From SGZJ01 sp949372955 (GTDB taxonomy: Bacteria > Bacteroidota > Bacteroidia > Flavobacteriales > Flavobacteriaceae): 64,000 nt of DNA. The DNA lies in contig CASIAX010000005.1 in the NCBI GenBank assembly GCA_949372955.1, positions 62,001-126,000 of the forward strand. Reading direction: 5' to 3'. This document shows, piece after piece, positions 23,651 to 32,889 of this stretch. The notes beneath the pieces are model-generated. The model saw nothing but the letters and a program-made list of their open reading frames with translations, did not search any database and was not told the origin of the DNA. The translations under genes and the position numbers were made by a program. Every line of letters begins with the position of its first letter. The first letter of the stretch is position 1.

Positions 23651-26416
23651 ATGAAGAAAAGTAGTAAAAAAAATATTTATATAAAGGGGGCTAAACTTCA
23701 TAATTTAAAAAATATTGATGTTGAAATACCAAGAAATAAATTAACTGTTATAACTGGATTGTCTGGCTCAGGTAAATCTACCCTAGCTTTTGACACTTTA
23801 TATGCAGAAGGTCAAAGAAAATATGTTGAGAGTTTATCAAGTTATGCAAGGCAGTTTTTAGGTAAATTAGACAAACCTAAGGTTGATTATATTTCAGGAA
23901 TTTCACCTGCGATAGCTATAGAACAAAAAGTAAACACAACTAATCCTAGGTCAACTGTTGGAACAAGCACCGAAATATATGACTATTTAAAACTTCTGTA
24001 TGCAAGAATTGGAAAAACATACTCTCCTACTTCTAATAATATTGTTAAAAAAGAGAGTGTAACAGACATTATTAAATTTGTAAAGGAGTTTGAAATTAAT
24101 CAAAAACTTCTACTACTATCACCAATAAAAGTCACAGGTAAAAAAGATTTCATAGAAAAATTAGATCTATTAAATAACCAAGGCTATAGCCGTGTAAAAT
24201 ATGATGGTAATGTCAGTAAAATTAATGATATAATTTATTCAAAAAATAATTCGTTTTATTTAGTTATTGATAGAATAATAACACAAAAAGATGAGTCATT
24301 TTACAACAGATTAGCAGACGCTATTGAGATCGCAATATTTGAAGGAAATGGAGTTTGTTTAATTGAAGATTTAAAAAACAAATCATCACACAGTTTTAAT
24401 ACCAGATTTGAATTAGATAATCAAGTTTTTTTAGAACCTTCTGTCAACCTATTTAGTTTTAATAATCCCTATGGAGCATGTCCTAAATGTGAAGGCTATG
24501 GGGATATAGTAGGTATTGACAAAAACCTTGTTATAAAAAACAAAGAGCTATCAGTTTACAATGATGCAATACTTCCTTGGAAAGGGGAAAAGTTAAGTAA
24601 GTATAAAAAAGATTTTATAAATCAGAGTCACAAGTTTAATTTTCCAATCCACAAACCTTATCATGAGCTTTCTATTGAGCAAAAAAATCTTTTATTTGAA
24701 GGAAATCAATACTTTAAAGGTATTAACGCCTTTTTTAATAAAATAGAAGCTAAATCTTACAAGATTCAAAACAGAGTTCTTTTGTCCAGATACAGAGGAC
24801 AAACAATTTGCACTGAATGTCATGGTAATAGATTAAGGCAAGAAACTGATTATGTGAAGATTAATGGCAAAGCATTATCTGAGCTAATTAATTTATCAGT
24901 TAAAAATTTATTAATATTTTTTAAAGATTTAAAGTTAAATGATTCAGATAAGGAAATTTCTAAAAGAATTTTAATCGAAATTATTTCTAGATTAAATTAC
25001 TTAATTAATGTTGGTTTAGACTATTTGACTCTTAACAGAAAGTCTAAAAGTTTATCCGGGGGAGAAAGTCAGAGAATTAATATAGCTACTTCTTTGGGAA
25101 GTAGTTTAGTTGGCTCTTTATATATACTAGATGAACCTAGTATAGGTTTGCACTCAAATGATTCTTTAAAATTAATTAAAGTTTTAAAGTCCTTAAGAGA
25201 TTTAGGTAATACAGTTATTGTTGTAGAACATGATCACGATATCATGAAACAAGCTGACCACATAATTGATATAGGACCTAAGGCAGGCTCAGAAGGTGGT
25301 AATTTGATGGCTGAAGGTACCTTTAAACAGTTCCTTAAACAAAAGTCAATAACTGCAAGTTATTTAAATAAAGAAAAAGAAATATCTGTTCCAAAAATTA
25401 GAAGAAGTAGTAAAAAACATATAAAAATTTTTGGAGCTAGAGAAAATAATTTAAAAAACATTAATATTAGTATACCACTAGGAGTTATCACAACTGTTAC
25501 AGGCGTATCTGGATGTGGAAAAAGCTCGTTAGTTAGAAATATCTTATATCCTGCTTTACAAAACGAACTAGGGATATACGAAAACAAGCCTGGAGATTAT
25601 ACAAAAATTGATGGTGATATAGACAGTATAGATTTTGTGGAATTTATAAATCAAAATCCTATTGGAAGATCCTCTAGATCAAATCCTGTGACTTATATAA
25701 AAGCATATGATGAAATTAGAAATCTTTTTTCTAACCATAAATTAAGTAAACAAAGGGGTTATAAGGCAAAACATTTTTCTTTTAATGTTGATGGTGGCAG
25801 ATGTGACAAATGTAAAGGAGATGGAGAGATAACAATTGAAATGCAGTTCATGGCAGATGTTCATTTAATTTGTGACGATTGCAAAGGGAGTAGATTCAAA
25901 AGAGAAATTCTAGATGTAAAATTTTCGGAAAAGAATATATATGATGTTTTAAATATGACAATCAATGATTCATTAGAGTTTTTTGAAAAATCTAATGAAA
26001 ATAAAATCTATAGAAAATTATTACCCCTAAAAAATGTTGGTCTTGGATATGTTAAATTAGGACAAAGCTCCTCTACTCTTTCTGGTGGTGAAGCTCAAAG
26101 GATTAAATTAGCGTCATTTTTAGGTAAGGCTAATCAAACTAAAAAAGGAGTGTTCATATTTGATGAACCAACTACTGGTTTACATACAGATGACATAAAA
26201 AAATTATTAAAATCTTTCAATGCATTAGTTGATTTAGGTAACACTATAGTAATTGTTGAACATAATTTAGAGCTGATAAAGTGTTCGGATCATATAATTG
26301 ATTTAGGTCCAGTTGGTGGAGAAAAGGGTGGTCGCTTGATTGTTAAGGGTAAGCCTGAGTTTATAATAAAAAATAATGAATCATTAACTGCTAAATATTT
26401 AAAAGAATATTTGTAA
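23651..26416 (+). CDS. uvrA: Excinuclease ABC subunit A
   Basis: The damage-recognition ATPase of nucleotide excision repair, about 921 residues from the ATG at 23651; a TTG at 23621 would overlap the -7 box and add residues foreign to the family. Two ABC modules are present: Walker A GLSGSGKST and GVSGCGKSS, signatures LSGGESQRI and LSGGEAQRI, Walker B YILDEPSIGLH and FIFDEPTTGLH. Zinc modules show CPKC with CTEC, and CDKC with CDDC. The length is that of full UvrA. It acts with UvrB and UvrC, which are not in the window. Confidence 0.95.
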   Translation: MKKSSKKNIYIKGAKLHNLKNIDVEIPRNKLTVITGLSGSGKSTLAFDTLYAEGQRKYVESLSSYARQFLGKLDKPKVDYISGISPAIAIEQKVNTTNPRSTVGTSTEIYDYLKLLYARIGKTYSPTSNNIVKKESVTDIIKFVKEFEINQKLLLLSPIKVTGKKDFIEKLDLLNNQGYSRVKYDGNVSKINDIIYSKNNSFYLVIDRIITQKDESFYNRLADAIEIAIFEGNGVCLIEDLKNKSSHSFNTRFELDNQVFLEPSVNLFSFNNPYGACPKCEGYGDIVGIDKNLVIKNKELSVYNDAILPWKGEKLSKYKKDFINQSHKFNFPIHKPYHELSIEQKNLLFEGNQYFKGINAFFNKIEAKSYKIQNRVLLSRYRGQTICTECHGNRLRQETDYVKINGKALSELINLSVKNLLIFFKDLKLNDSDKEISKRILIEIISRLNYLINVGLDYLTLNRKSKSLSGGESQRINIATSLGSSLVGSLYILDEPSIGLHSNDSLKLIKVLKSLRDLGNTVIVVEHDHDIMKQADHIIDIGPKAGSEGGNLMAEGTFKQFLKQKSITASYLNKEKEISVPKIRRSSKKHIKIFGARENNLKNINISIPLGVITTVTGVSGCGKSSLVRNILYPALQNELGIYENKPGDYTKIDGDIDSIDFVEFINQNPIGRSSRSNPVTYIKAYDEIRNLFSNHKLSKQRGYKAKHFSFNVDGGRCDKCKGDGEITIEMQFMADVHLICDDCKGSRFKREILDVKFSEKNIYDVLNMTINDSLEFFEKSNENKIYRKLLPLKNVGLGYVKLGQSSSTLSGGEAQRIKLASFLGKANQTKKGVFIFDEPTTGLHTDDIKKLLKSFNALVDLGNTIVIVEHNLELIKCSDHIIDLGPVGGEKGGRLIVKGKPEFIIKNNESLTAKYLKEYL

Positions 26417-26427
26417 AAATTAATCTT

Positions 26428-26443
26428 TGGCACACTCTTTGCA
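26428..26443 (+). promoter_or_regulatory. Sigma-54 (RpoN) promoter
   Basis: TGGCACACTCTTTGCA: the -24 element TGGCAC and the -12 element TTGCA are separated by exactly 5 bp, a full match to the sigma-54 consensus TGGCAC-N5-TTGCW. It is the only such match I found on either strand. It lies 12 bp after the uvrA stop, where no downstream protein gene exists on this strand. Predicted transcription start is near 26454. Confidence 0.65.
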
Positions 26444-26453
26444 TTAAATTTAA

Positions 26454-26526
26454 AAGTTAGTTTAATTTATTAGATAGTTAGTTTAAAACCTTGCAAAACT
26501 TCTTGAAGTTTGCAAGGTTTTTTTTA
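26454..26526 (+). ncRNA. Candidate sigma-54-dependent small RNA
   Basis: The transcript predicted from the sigma-54 promoter is about 72 nt and ends in a strong hairpin with a T run. Its 5' half is unstructured, stop-rich in all three frames and contains two copies of GTTAGTTTAA (26456-26465 and 26477-26486) exactly 21 bp apart. No protein longer than a few residues fits. A short noncoding RNA, with the repeats as possible single-stranded pairing sites, explains the layout; the alternative is that the hairpin only terminates uvrA and the promoter match is chance. Confidence 0.5.
26485..26526 (+). terminator. Rho-independent terminator
   Basis: The arms AAACCTTGCAAAACTTC (26486-26502) and GAAGTTTGCAAGGTTT (26505-26520) pair along about 15 bp with one bulged A and a tight loop, followed by a T run to 26525. 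It would end uvrA read-through and the candidate small RNA. In the other orientation a shorter TTTTAAA follows the stem, so it may also stop the convergent flippase transcript. Confidence 0.85.
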
Positions 26527-27978
26527 TTTCCCCAGGAACTTATTCGTAAGATTATTAATATCAACAGAAAACTTTAAAAAGACAACAATTGATATATATA
26601 CAAATGAAACAAGAATAGAATTTAAAATAATATTTAAAAACGGATCGAAGTCAAAATTTACATAGAACGATATTAAAAAACCAACTAAAATAAGTGAGAT
26701 TACTTTGAAAGTATTTATAGTTACAGGATGTAATTTAAATTTTTTATATACATAGTAAACCTTTACTGAATTATACAAACAAACAGCTATTAAAGAAGAT
26801 ATAGCAGCTCCTTCAATTCCATATAAAGGAATAAGAATATAGTTTAAGTAAATTGTTGTAAAAATCAATATTGCTCCTATAAATACAATGAAATTGTAAT
26901 ATTTACTATTGAAGATAATCCCATCTATATTTCCTAAAAATGCATTATAAAGTTTTGTAAAAGAAATAATAAGCACTACGTAATAACCTTCCTTGTAAGT
27001 AATGGGAATAAAAGAATAGAAATCACTAAGGTTAAATACTATTAATAGAAAAACTAGTCCACAAACAATCAATAAATTTAAGCTAGATTTTTGATATAAA
27101 ATCCCTAAATCAGTGAAATTCTTATCATTTAGTAACTTTGAGCTAAGTGGATTGGCAATTTGAAATAAAGATCTTCTAGGTACAGTAATTAATGAACATA
27201 TATATATTGCAACAGCATAGTAAGCTACCTTAGAAATATCTAAATATTTTGCAATCATGAATTTATCAACCTCTAAAACAATATTAGCAACAGCTCCTGC
27301 AAGACAGATTATAATTAAATACCTAATTATTTGATTTAAATTCTTTGACTTTTTTAATTTAAAATGAAATGGGTTATTTCTTAAAGAATAAACCATCATT
27401 ATTAAAGTTCTTATCACATATACACATAAAACACACAATATAAATTCTTGCTCGTTTATAAACTGATAATGAATTAAAAATAATAATAAAAAAATTAAAA
27501 TTCTATGAAAAATTTCTTTTAAAAAATTCCCAAAAACAGAAATTAATTTGATTTTGACTAGAGAATAAAAAACTTCAAAATAGGCAAAACTAAAAGCTGT
27601 AATAATTATTACCCAAATATTGGTGCTTGTGATATAAACATTTTGTGGGAGAAAATATTTAATAAAATCCATAGATGTTAATCCTAGAAAAACTAAAATG
27701 ATTACGCTGATTAAAGGAATGATTAACATTGTGCTTAAAAAGTAGTTTTTTTCATCAGGCGTATTATAAAAGGAGTAGAATTTAATTATAGCATTATGAG
27801 TGCCTAGTGAGATAAACGGTAACATAATAGTTGCTGTAGAAATAATAAAAGCTAAAAGACCATGGTACTCATCAGATAAAAAATAAGTATACAAAAACAA
27901 TACGTTAAAAGCACCTAAAATAAATCCGACATAAGTAGAGATTGTATTTTTAATTGATTGTCTAATTACTATACCCAT
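26524..27978 (-). CDS. Wzx-like polysaccharide flippase
   Basis: A 484-residue integral membrane protein with about 12-14 predicted spans and scattered charged loops, resembling the MOP-superfamily lipid-linked oligosaccharide flippases. It would move undecaprenyl-linked glycan across the inner membrane. It is the last gene of a four-gene minus-strand unit (DUF4834, YfhO, glycosyltransferase, flippase), and its ATG overlaps the upstream TAA by one base (TAATG). Confidence 0.85.
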   Translation of the reverse strand: MGIVIRQSIKNTISTYVGFILGAFNVLFLYTYFLSDEYHGLLAFIISTATIMLPFISLGTHNAIIKFYSFYNTPDEKNYFLSTMLIIPLISVIILVFLGLTSMDFIKYFLPQNVYITSTNIWVIIITAFSFAYFEVFYSLVKIKLISVFGNFLKEIFHRILIFLLLFLIHYQFINEQEFILCVLCVYVIRTLIMMVYSLRNNPFHFKLKKSKNLNQIIRYLIIICLAGAVANIVLEVDKFMIAKYLDISKVAYYAVAIYICSLITVPRRSLFQIANPLSSKLLNDKNFTDLGILYQKSSLNLLIVCGLVFLLIVFNLSDFYSFIPITYKEGYYVVLIISFTKLYNAFLGNIDGIIFNSKYYNFIVFIGAILIFTTIYLNYILIPLYGIEGAAISSLIAVCLYNSVKVYYVYKKFKLHPVTINTFKVISLILVGFLISFYVNFDFDPFLNIILNSILVSFVYISIVVFLKFSVDINNLTNKFLGK

Positions 27979-29261
27979 TACAGTTTTGCTATGACATCTG
28001 AAATAGATCTCGTTAATTCAAATCTACTATATTTATTAATATTATAAGGAGAAACTTTCAGAGTATTATTAAGAAACTTGCCGTAACTAGATGATATATA
28101 GTTAAATAAATCATCTTCTTCATTATAATTAAAACTATAACCAACTTTTGTTTCTGTAATAATTTTCTTAACATCTATATTGTTTGAAATAGATATAATT
28201 GGCCTATTAGAGTTTAAATACTCGAATAATTTTGCAGGGATTATTGAATTTGATTCATTATTGTTCGTTTGAATAAGAAGAAGAATTTGTGATTTCTTTA
28301 AATATTTTTTAGTATCACTATATGGAATATGACCAATTAATTTAACATATATATCTAAAGAGAATTCTTTAACAGAAAGTATAACTTCATCACTAACATT
28401 ACCGATTAAATTTAAGATGAATAAATCTTTAAAACCTTCAATTTCTTTTATAGCTTTACTTAAAACCCTCCATAACATTTCAGGGTTTCTATCAGATAAA
28501 ATAGAACCAATATGAGAAATTGTAAATTTCTTATCTAAAACAGCTAGGTTATCATTAGAATAATCAAAACCATTTGTAATAGTCGAAATATGGGTTTTAG
28601 TTAACTTACTATATTCATCCTTTAAAGTGTCTGATGTAACGACTATGTGATCCGCATCATTAAGTACTCCAAGTTCTAATAGTTTATGTTTAGCTAAAGT
28701 AGATTTTGAGAAATAAAACTTTTTATGATACCAAATATTCGTCCATGGATCTCTAAAATCTGCTATCCATTTAATATTTGTTGATTTCTTTATTTTCTGA
28801 CCAAGAAGATGCATACTATGCGGAGGACCAGTAGTTATAATAGTCTCAATCCCGTTTAATGCTATATAATTCTGAATAAAACTCACGGACTTGTTTGCCC
28901 AATATATTTTAGGGTCTGGAATGATAAAGTTACCTCTAACATAAAGCAATATTTTATCTATAAAGGTAAGATTGTTTATAGATGGAATAAGTCCATTATT
29001 GTACTGACTGTGTTTTTTTGGTAAAAATAACTTTAGTATAGAATCTAATAAAAATATAGGTTTTTTAATTATAACAGCAGTCTCTGGGATATCAGAAATT
29101 AAAGATTGGTCTACTTGATTAATATTAGATATGTCAGGTGTGTATATGTGGGGCTTAATATTAAATTGATCAAAATACTTAACGAATTTAAGCCATCTTT
29201 GCACACCAGGACTAGAAAATGGAGGCCAGTAATAAGTAATGATCAAGACTTTTTTTTTCAA
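27978..29261 (-). CDS. Glycosyltransferase (GT4/GT1-like, GT-B fold)
   Basis: A 427-residue GT-B transferase. The N-terminus has TYYWPPFSSPGVQRW, a glycine-containing acceptor loop typical of these enzymes; ADFRDPW lies mid-protein; the C-terminal donor half holds IIPAKLFEYLNSNRPII, with the E-x-x-x-x-x-x-x-I region that contacts the nucleotide sugar. Family members build surface polysaccharides. It lies 1 bp behind the YfhO gene and in front of the flippase. Confidence 0.85.
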   Translation of the reverse strand: MKKKVLIITYYWPPFSSPGVQRWLKFVKYFDQFNIKPHIYTPDISNINQVDQSLISDIPETAVIIKKPIFLLDSILKLFLPKKHSQYNNGLIPSINNLTFIDKILLYVRGNFIIPDPKIYWANKSVSFIQNYIALNGIETIITTGPPHSMHLLGQKIKKSTNIKWIADFRDPWTNIWYHKKFYFSKSTLAKHKLLELGVLNDADHIVVTSDTLKDEYSKLTKTHISTITNGFDYSNDNLAVLDKKFTISHIGSILSDRNPEMLWRVLSKAIKEIEGFKDLFILNLIGNVSDEVILSVKEFSLDIYVKLIGHIPYSDTKKYLKKSQILLLIQTNNNESNSIIPAKLFEYLNSNRPIISISNNIDVKKIITETKVGYSFNYNEEDDLFNYISSSYGKFLNNTLKVSPYNINKYSRFELTRSISDVIAKL

Positions 29262-29262
29262 T

Positions 29263-31683
29263 TTAATCTAGTTGTTTTTTGTTAATATAGTTAAATATAT
29301 AAAACCCAAATAATAACAAAACTAATAAAGAACTAGCTAAGCTTAAATAAGATGACTTTTTAACTACATCCGGACTAAAATAGCACTCAATTAAATTATC
29401 TCCTTGAGCTAGATACAAACCTCTTAGCGCAACATTAACATTATCAAAAACAGTCTCTTTTCCGTTCACTAATACTTTCCAACCTTCAGAGTAGAAAATT
29501 TCTGAAAAAACAGCATACCCTTCTTCTTTGTTACTACTTGAGTATTTTAAATAATTAGAAGTATGGTTAATTAAATCAATTTTAGCATTAACTGGGACAT
29601 TGAATTTTTTAGATTTTAATTTAGTAGACACAGCACTATTTATTAAATTCAATGTATCTAAAGCTAATATAGCTTCATTTTGATCTTTTAAATAAAATAA
29701 GTCTTTAACAAACCAGGCATTTCCTTGTGCATCTTCATTTATAAAAGCTTTTATCTTTTCATTATCATTTTTACTAATAAAGTATTTTACATTTAACATG
29801 TTTAAAACAGGCATGTGATTTTTTGATATGTAAAATTTCAATAAAGCATCATAATTTGAAAGCTTAGCAGCATGGTAGCCTAAAACAGAATTATGAAAAT
29901 AAGACGCTTTTGTTGAACTACTTGTTAAATCTAGTACTCTAAATTTAGTTGTATCATTCAATATTGATATATCTGCTTCGTTAACAACATAAGGAACTTC
30001 AACCTTATTTGCATTAACAAAATCATCTGAATTAACATAATTGTTATTAAAAGATATTAGGTCAAACGAAACTAAAATTAGAAATGTAATGATTAGTGAG
30101 TTTGAAGATATCAATTTACTTTTATAAATATTTAGTAAGATAAAAGAGGATATTACATATAGAAAAGTTCTTATTAAGTCTGATTTAAATAAATCAATTC
30201 TGTCCAATCTTAAAGCATCTAAATAACCAGGTCCATAGCCATCCAAGAATAATGAGTCACTTACTCCTTTAAAGTCTAATAAATCAATCGAAAAGTATAA
30301 GGTAGTCAACAAAAGTATAAAAACCCCTAGAGTCTTATTTAAGGCTGCTGCAACTACTTTATTTTGTTTTTTTTGTACTATAATAGTATGTAATGAATAT
30401 ATAGCTAAAACAGGGATACAAAGCTCTAAAATAACCTGGATTGAACTGACAGCTCTAAATTTATTATAAAAAGGGAAATAATTTATAAATAAGTCTGTAA
30501 TAAAAGACATGTTCTTGCCATAAGATAATAGTAAGGATATTAGGATAGAGGCAAGTAACCAATATTTGTTTTTATTAGATACTAAAAATAGAGATAGAAT
30601 AAATAAAAAGAATACAACTATACCAATGTACGCAGGTGCTTCAACTATAGGTTGACTGCCCCAATAAGTAGGGCTATACTCAATAGCATCTCTGGCTTGA
30701 ATAGAATTAGCCCCTATAGATTTAAAATATTTGTAAGATTCTGAGTCGATGCCAAGTTTTTCTACATTCCCACCCCCTGTTATTCTAGGAATAAATAAAT
30801 TTAAACTTTCAAAAATCCCATAACTATACTCGGTGATATAGTCATAATTTAAACCATTAGATTCTATTTGGTTTCCGTCAGGTGTGATGGTGATTTCATT
30901 ATCTCCTCTAGTACTTTGTTTAGAATACTCATAGGTACTCATAATTGTACTAGCATTAAATCCAATAGCTAAAAATAAAGCAGAAAACAATATCGTTAAA
31001 GATTTGAAATATTTTTTTAAAGCATTTGTTCTAATAGAATCAATCAGAAAATAAACACCAATAGATATAACGATAAACATTAAATAATAGGTCATTTGAA
31101 AATGATTAGCACAAATCTGTAGACCTAGGGCAATTGCAGTTAAAAAGAAACCTTTATAATACTTATTATTAAAAACTAGAATTATACCAGACAATACTAG
31201 TGGCATGTAGGCAATGGCATGCGCTTTAGAATTGTGTCCTGCTCCAATGATTATTATTAAATAGGTTGAAAAGGCAAAAAAGATAGATCCTAAAAATGCT
31301 AATTTATAATCAATTTTTAACACTAGTAAAAAAACATAAAAACTTATAAGGTATAATAATAAATAATCAGCTGGTCTTGGTAAAAATCTAAGGAATAAAT
31401 CTAATTTTTTTATGTAATTATGAGGGTATTTAGCTCCTAATAAATATGTCGGCATTCCTGAAAAAGCACTATCTGTCCAGTAAGTTTCTGTATTAGTAGA
31501 GTCCCTGAAATCGTTCTGCTGCTTAGCCATTCCTGTGTATTGAACGATGTCGCTTTGATAAATTTTATCACCTTCAAGAATAGGATAAAAATAAGAAATA
31601 GAAATAATGATAAATAAAACAAACACAATTAAATGATGCGTATTGAATTTGAGAAAGGATAGTATATTATTCAACTTCTTCAT
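29263..31683 (-). CDS. YfhO family membrane protein
   Basis: A large GT-C-like membrane protein of 806 residues with about 12 spans in the first 550 residues and a final span near residue 790, separated by a periplasmic beta-rich domain that includes FFSEGWKV-type sequence (EIFYSEGWKVLVNGK). YfhO proteins of Firmicutes are linked to glycosylation of lipoteichoic acid; in Bacteroidota the acceptor is unknown. Its start overlaps the end of the DUF4834 gene by 17 bp, and the glycan genes downstream support a cell-surface sugar role. Confidence 0.85.
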   Translation of the reverse strand: MKKLNNILSFLKFNTHHLIVFVLFIIISISYFYPILEGDKIYQSDIVQYTGMAKQQNDFRDSTNTETYWTDSAFSGMPTYLLGAKYPHNYIKKLDLFLRFLPRPADYLLLYLISFYVFLLVLKIDYKLAFLGSIFFAFSTYLIIIIGAGHNSKAHAIAYMPLVLSGIILVFNNKYYKGFFLTAIALGLQICANHFQMTYYLMFIVISIGVYFLIDSIRTNALKKYFKSLTILFSALFLAIGFNASTIMSTYEYSKQSTRGDNEITITPDGNQIESNGLNYDYITEYSYGIFESLNLFIPRITGGGNVEKLGIDSESYKYFKSIGANSIQARDAIEYSPTYWGSQPIVEAPAYIGIVVFFLFILSLFLVSNKNKYWLLASILISLLLSYGKNMSFITDLFINYFPFYNKFRAVSSIQVILELCIPVLAIYSLHTIIVQKKQNKVVAAALNKTLGVFILLLTTLYFSIDLLDFKGVSDSLFLDGYGPGYLDALRLDRIDLFKSDLIRTFLYVISSFILLNIYKSKLISSNSLIITFLILVSFDLISFNNNYVNSDDFVNANKVEVPYVVNEADISILNDTTKFRVLDLTSSSTKASYFHNSVLGYHAAKLSNYDALLKFYISKNHMPVLNMLNVKYFISKNDNEKIKAFINEDAQGNAWFVKDLFYLKDQNEAILALDTLNLINSAVSTKLKSKKFNVPVNAKIDLINHTSNYLKYSSSNKEEGYAVFSEIFYSEGWKVLVNGKETVFDNVNVALRGLYLAQGDNLIECYFSPDVVKKSSYLSLASSLLVLLLFGFYIFNYINKKQLD

Positions 31684-31915
31684 AATCTACATAATCACCA
31701 ACGTTGTTTTTTGAAGGTTTCTTTTTTTTTGGAATTTTATCAATAGTAACTTCCCCTTCACTTTTTTTGTTTTCAGCTCTATTATTAGTGTTGTTAAAGT
31801 TACTTTTCATTTTATTAGTCAAGTACTTGAACAAAAAGGGTGAAAACAATCTAGCTAAAAATTTTATAAAAAGATAACCAGCGTAAACCTTAACAAGAAA
31901 TATAATTAAGCCCAT
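31667..31915 (-). CDS. DUF4834 family small membrane protein
   Basis: An 82-residue protein with one N-terminal membrane span (about 3-22) and a basic, then acidic cytoplasmic tail ending VGDYVDYEEVE. The short Y-V-D-Y-E-E-V end is the hallmark I recall for DUF4834, a Bacteroidota family of unknown role. It heads the YfhO-glycosyltransferase-flippase unit. A TATTTTTG -7 box lies at 31936-31943. Confidence 0.72.
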   Translation of the reverse strand: MGLIIFLVKVYAGYLFIKFLARLFSPFLFKYLTNKMKSNFNNTNNRAENKKSEGEVTIDKIPKKKKPSKNNVGDYVDYEEVE

Positions 31916-32010
31916 ATATATTCATTATAATAATTCAAAAATACAATTATTGTAGATCAAAAAAGTTAATAAAATAATAAAAATTATATATTTGAATAAA
32001 TTGAATTATA

Positions 32011-32889
32011 ATGAACAAAACTTTATTATCTATACTACTAACTTTACTTCCATATATAGCAATCAGCCAATATACTGATGTAATTAACTCAAACAAACCA
32101 GGAGAATCCTTTAGTGCTTTTTCAGTGGGTATTAATGTTTTACAAATTGAAACAGGCACAACATTTTTAAAAGAAAAGCATGATTTATTAAACAGAGAGT
32201 TTATTGGTTTCGGTTTAGATTTCTCAATCAGATATGGGGTTTTTAAAGAAGAGTTAGAATTTTTAACTTATGGTACCTATCAAAATAATATTTTTTATGA
32301 TTACAGATATAACCCTACACAAGAAATTAGTCAAAATAATTTTAAAGAATTTAAAGTAGCAATAAAGTACTTAGTTTACGATCCTCACAAAAATTATGAA
32401 GATATTCCAAACGTATATAGTTATAGAGCTAACCAAAAGTTTAAATGGAGGTCTTTAATACCAGCTGTTTCTGTAATGGCTGGAATTAATATCGATACAG
32501 AAAGGAATCCATTTACATCTAACGGAATTAAAGGTGTAAGCCCGTTTCTTTTAATTTCAACTCAAAACAACTTTAAAAATAATACTGTACTTATTACAAA
32601 TTTAATCCTAGATAGAATAGGAAGCACTCAAACGGACTTTGAATATATTGTTACCCTAACTAAAGCTTTGGACATCAATTGGGTAGTATTTGCAGAAACC
32701 CAAGGAATAAAAAGTGATTTTTATGCAGATAATTTATTTAGTATTGGAGCTGCATATCTATTAAATAAGGATTTCCAAATTGATGGATCAATATCTATAA
32801 ACAACAAAAACACCCCTAAGGTTAGAAGATTAAATTTAGGCTTAAGTTACAGGTTCGATTTTCATATAGATAAAGCTGCAGAAAAATGA
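32011..32889 (+). CDS. Outer-membrane beta-barrel protein (transporter-like)
   Basis: A 292-residue protein with a signal peptide ending near AISQ and alternating beta-strand patterns up to a C-terminal strand LNLGLSYRFDF, as expected for a barrel. It resembles the flavobacterial proteins labelled transporter in the phenol-degradation meta-pathway-like family (PF13557). No substrate can be assigned. Its stop overlaps the ATG of the acetyltransferase (ATGA). A TATATTTG -7 box lies at 31987-31994. Confidence 0.75.
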   Translation: MNKTLLSILLTLLPYIAISQYTDVINSNKPGESFSAFSVGINVLQIETGTTFLKEKHDLLNREFIGFGLDFSIRYGVFKEELEFLTYGTYQNNIFYDYRYNPTQEISQNNFKEFKVAIKYLVYDPHKNYEDIPNVYSYRANQKFKWRSLIPAVSVMAGINIDTERNPFTSNGIKGVSPFLLISTQNNFKNNTVLITNLILDRIGSTQTDFEYIVTLTKALDINWVVFAETQGIKSDFYADNLFSIGAAYLLNKDFQIDGSISINNKNTPKVRRLNLGLSYRFDFHIDKAAEK

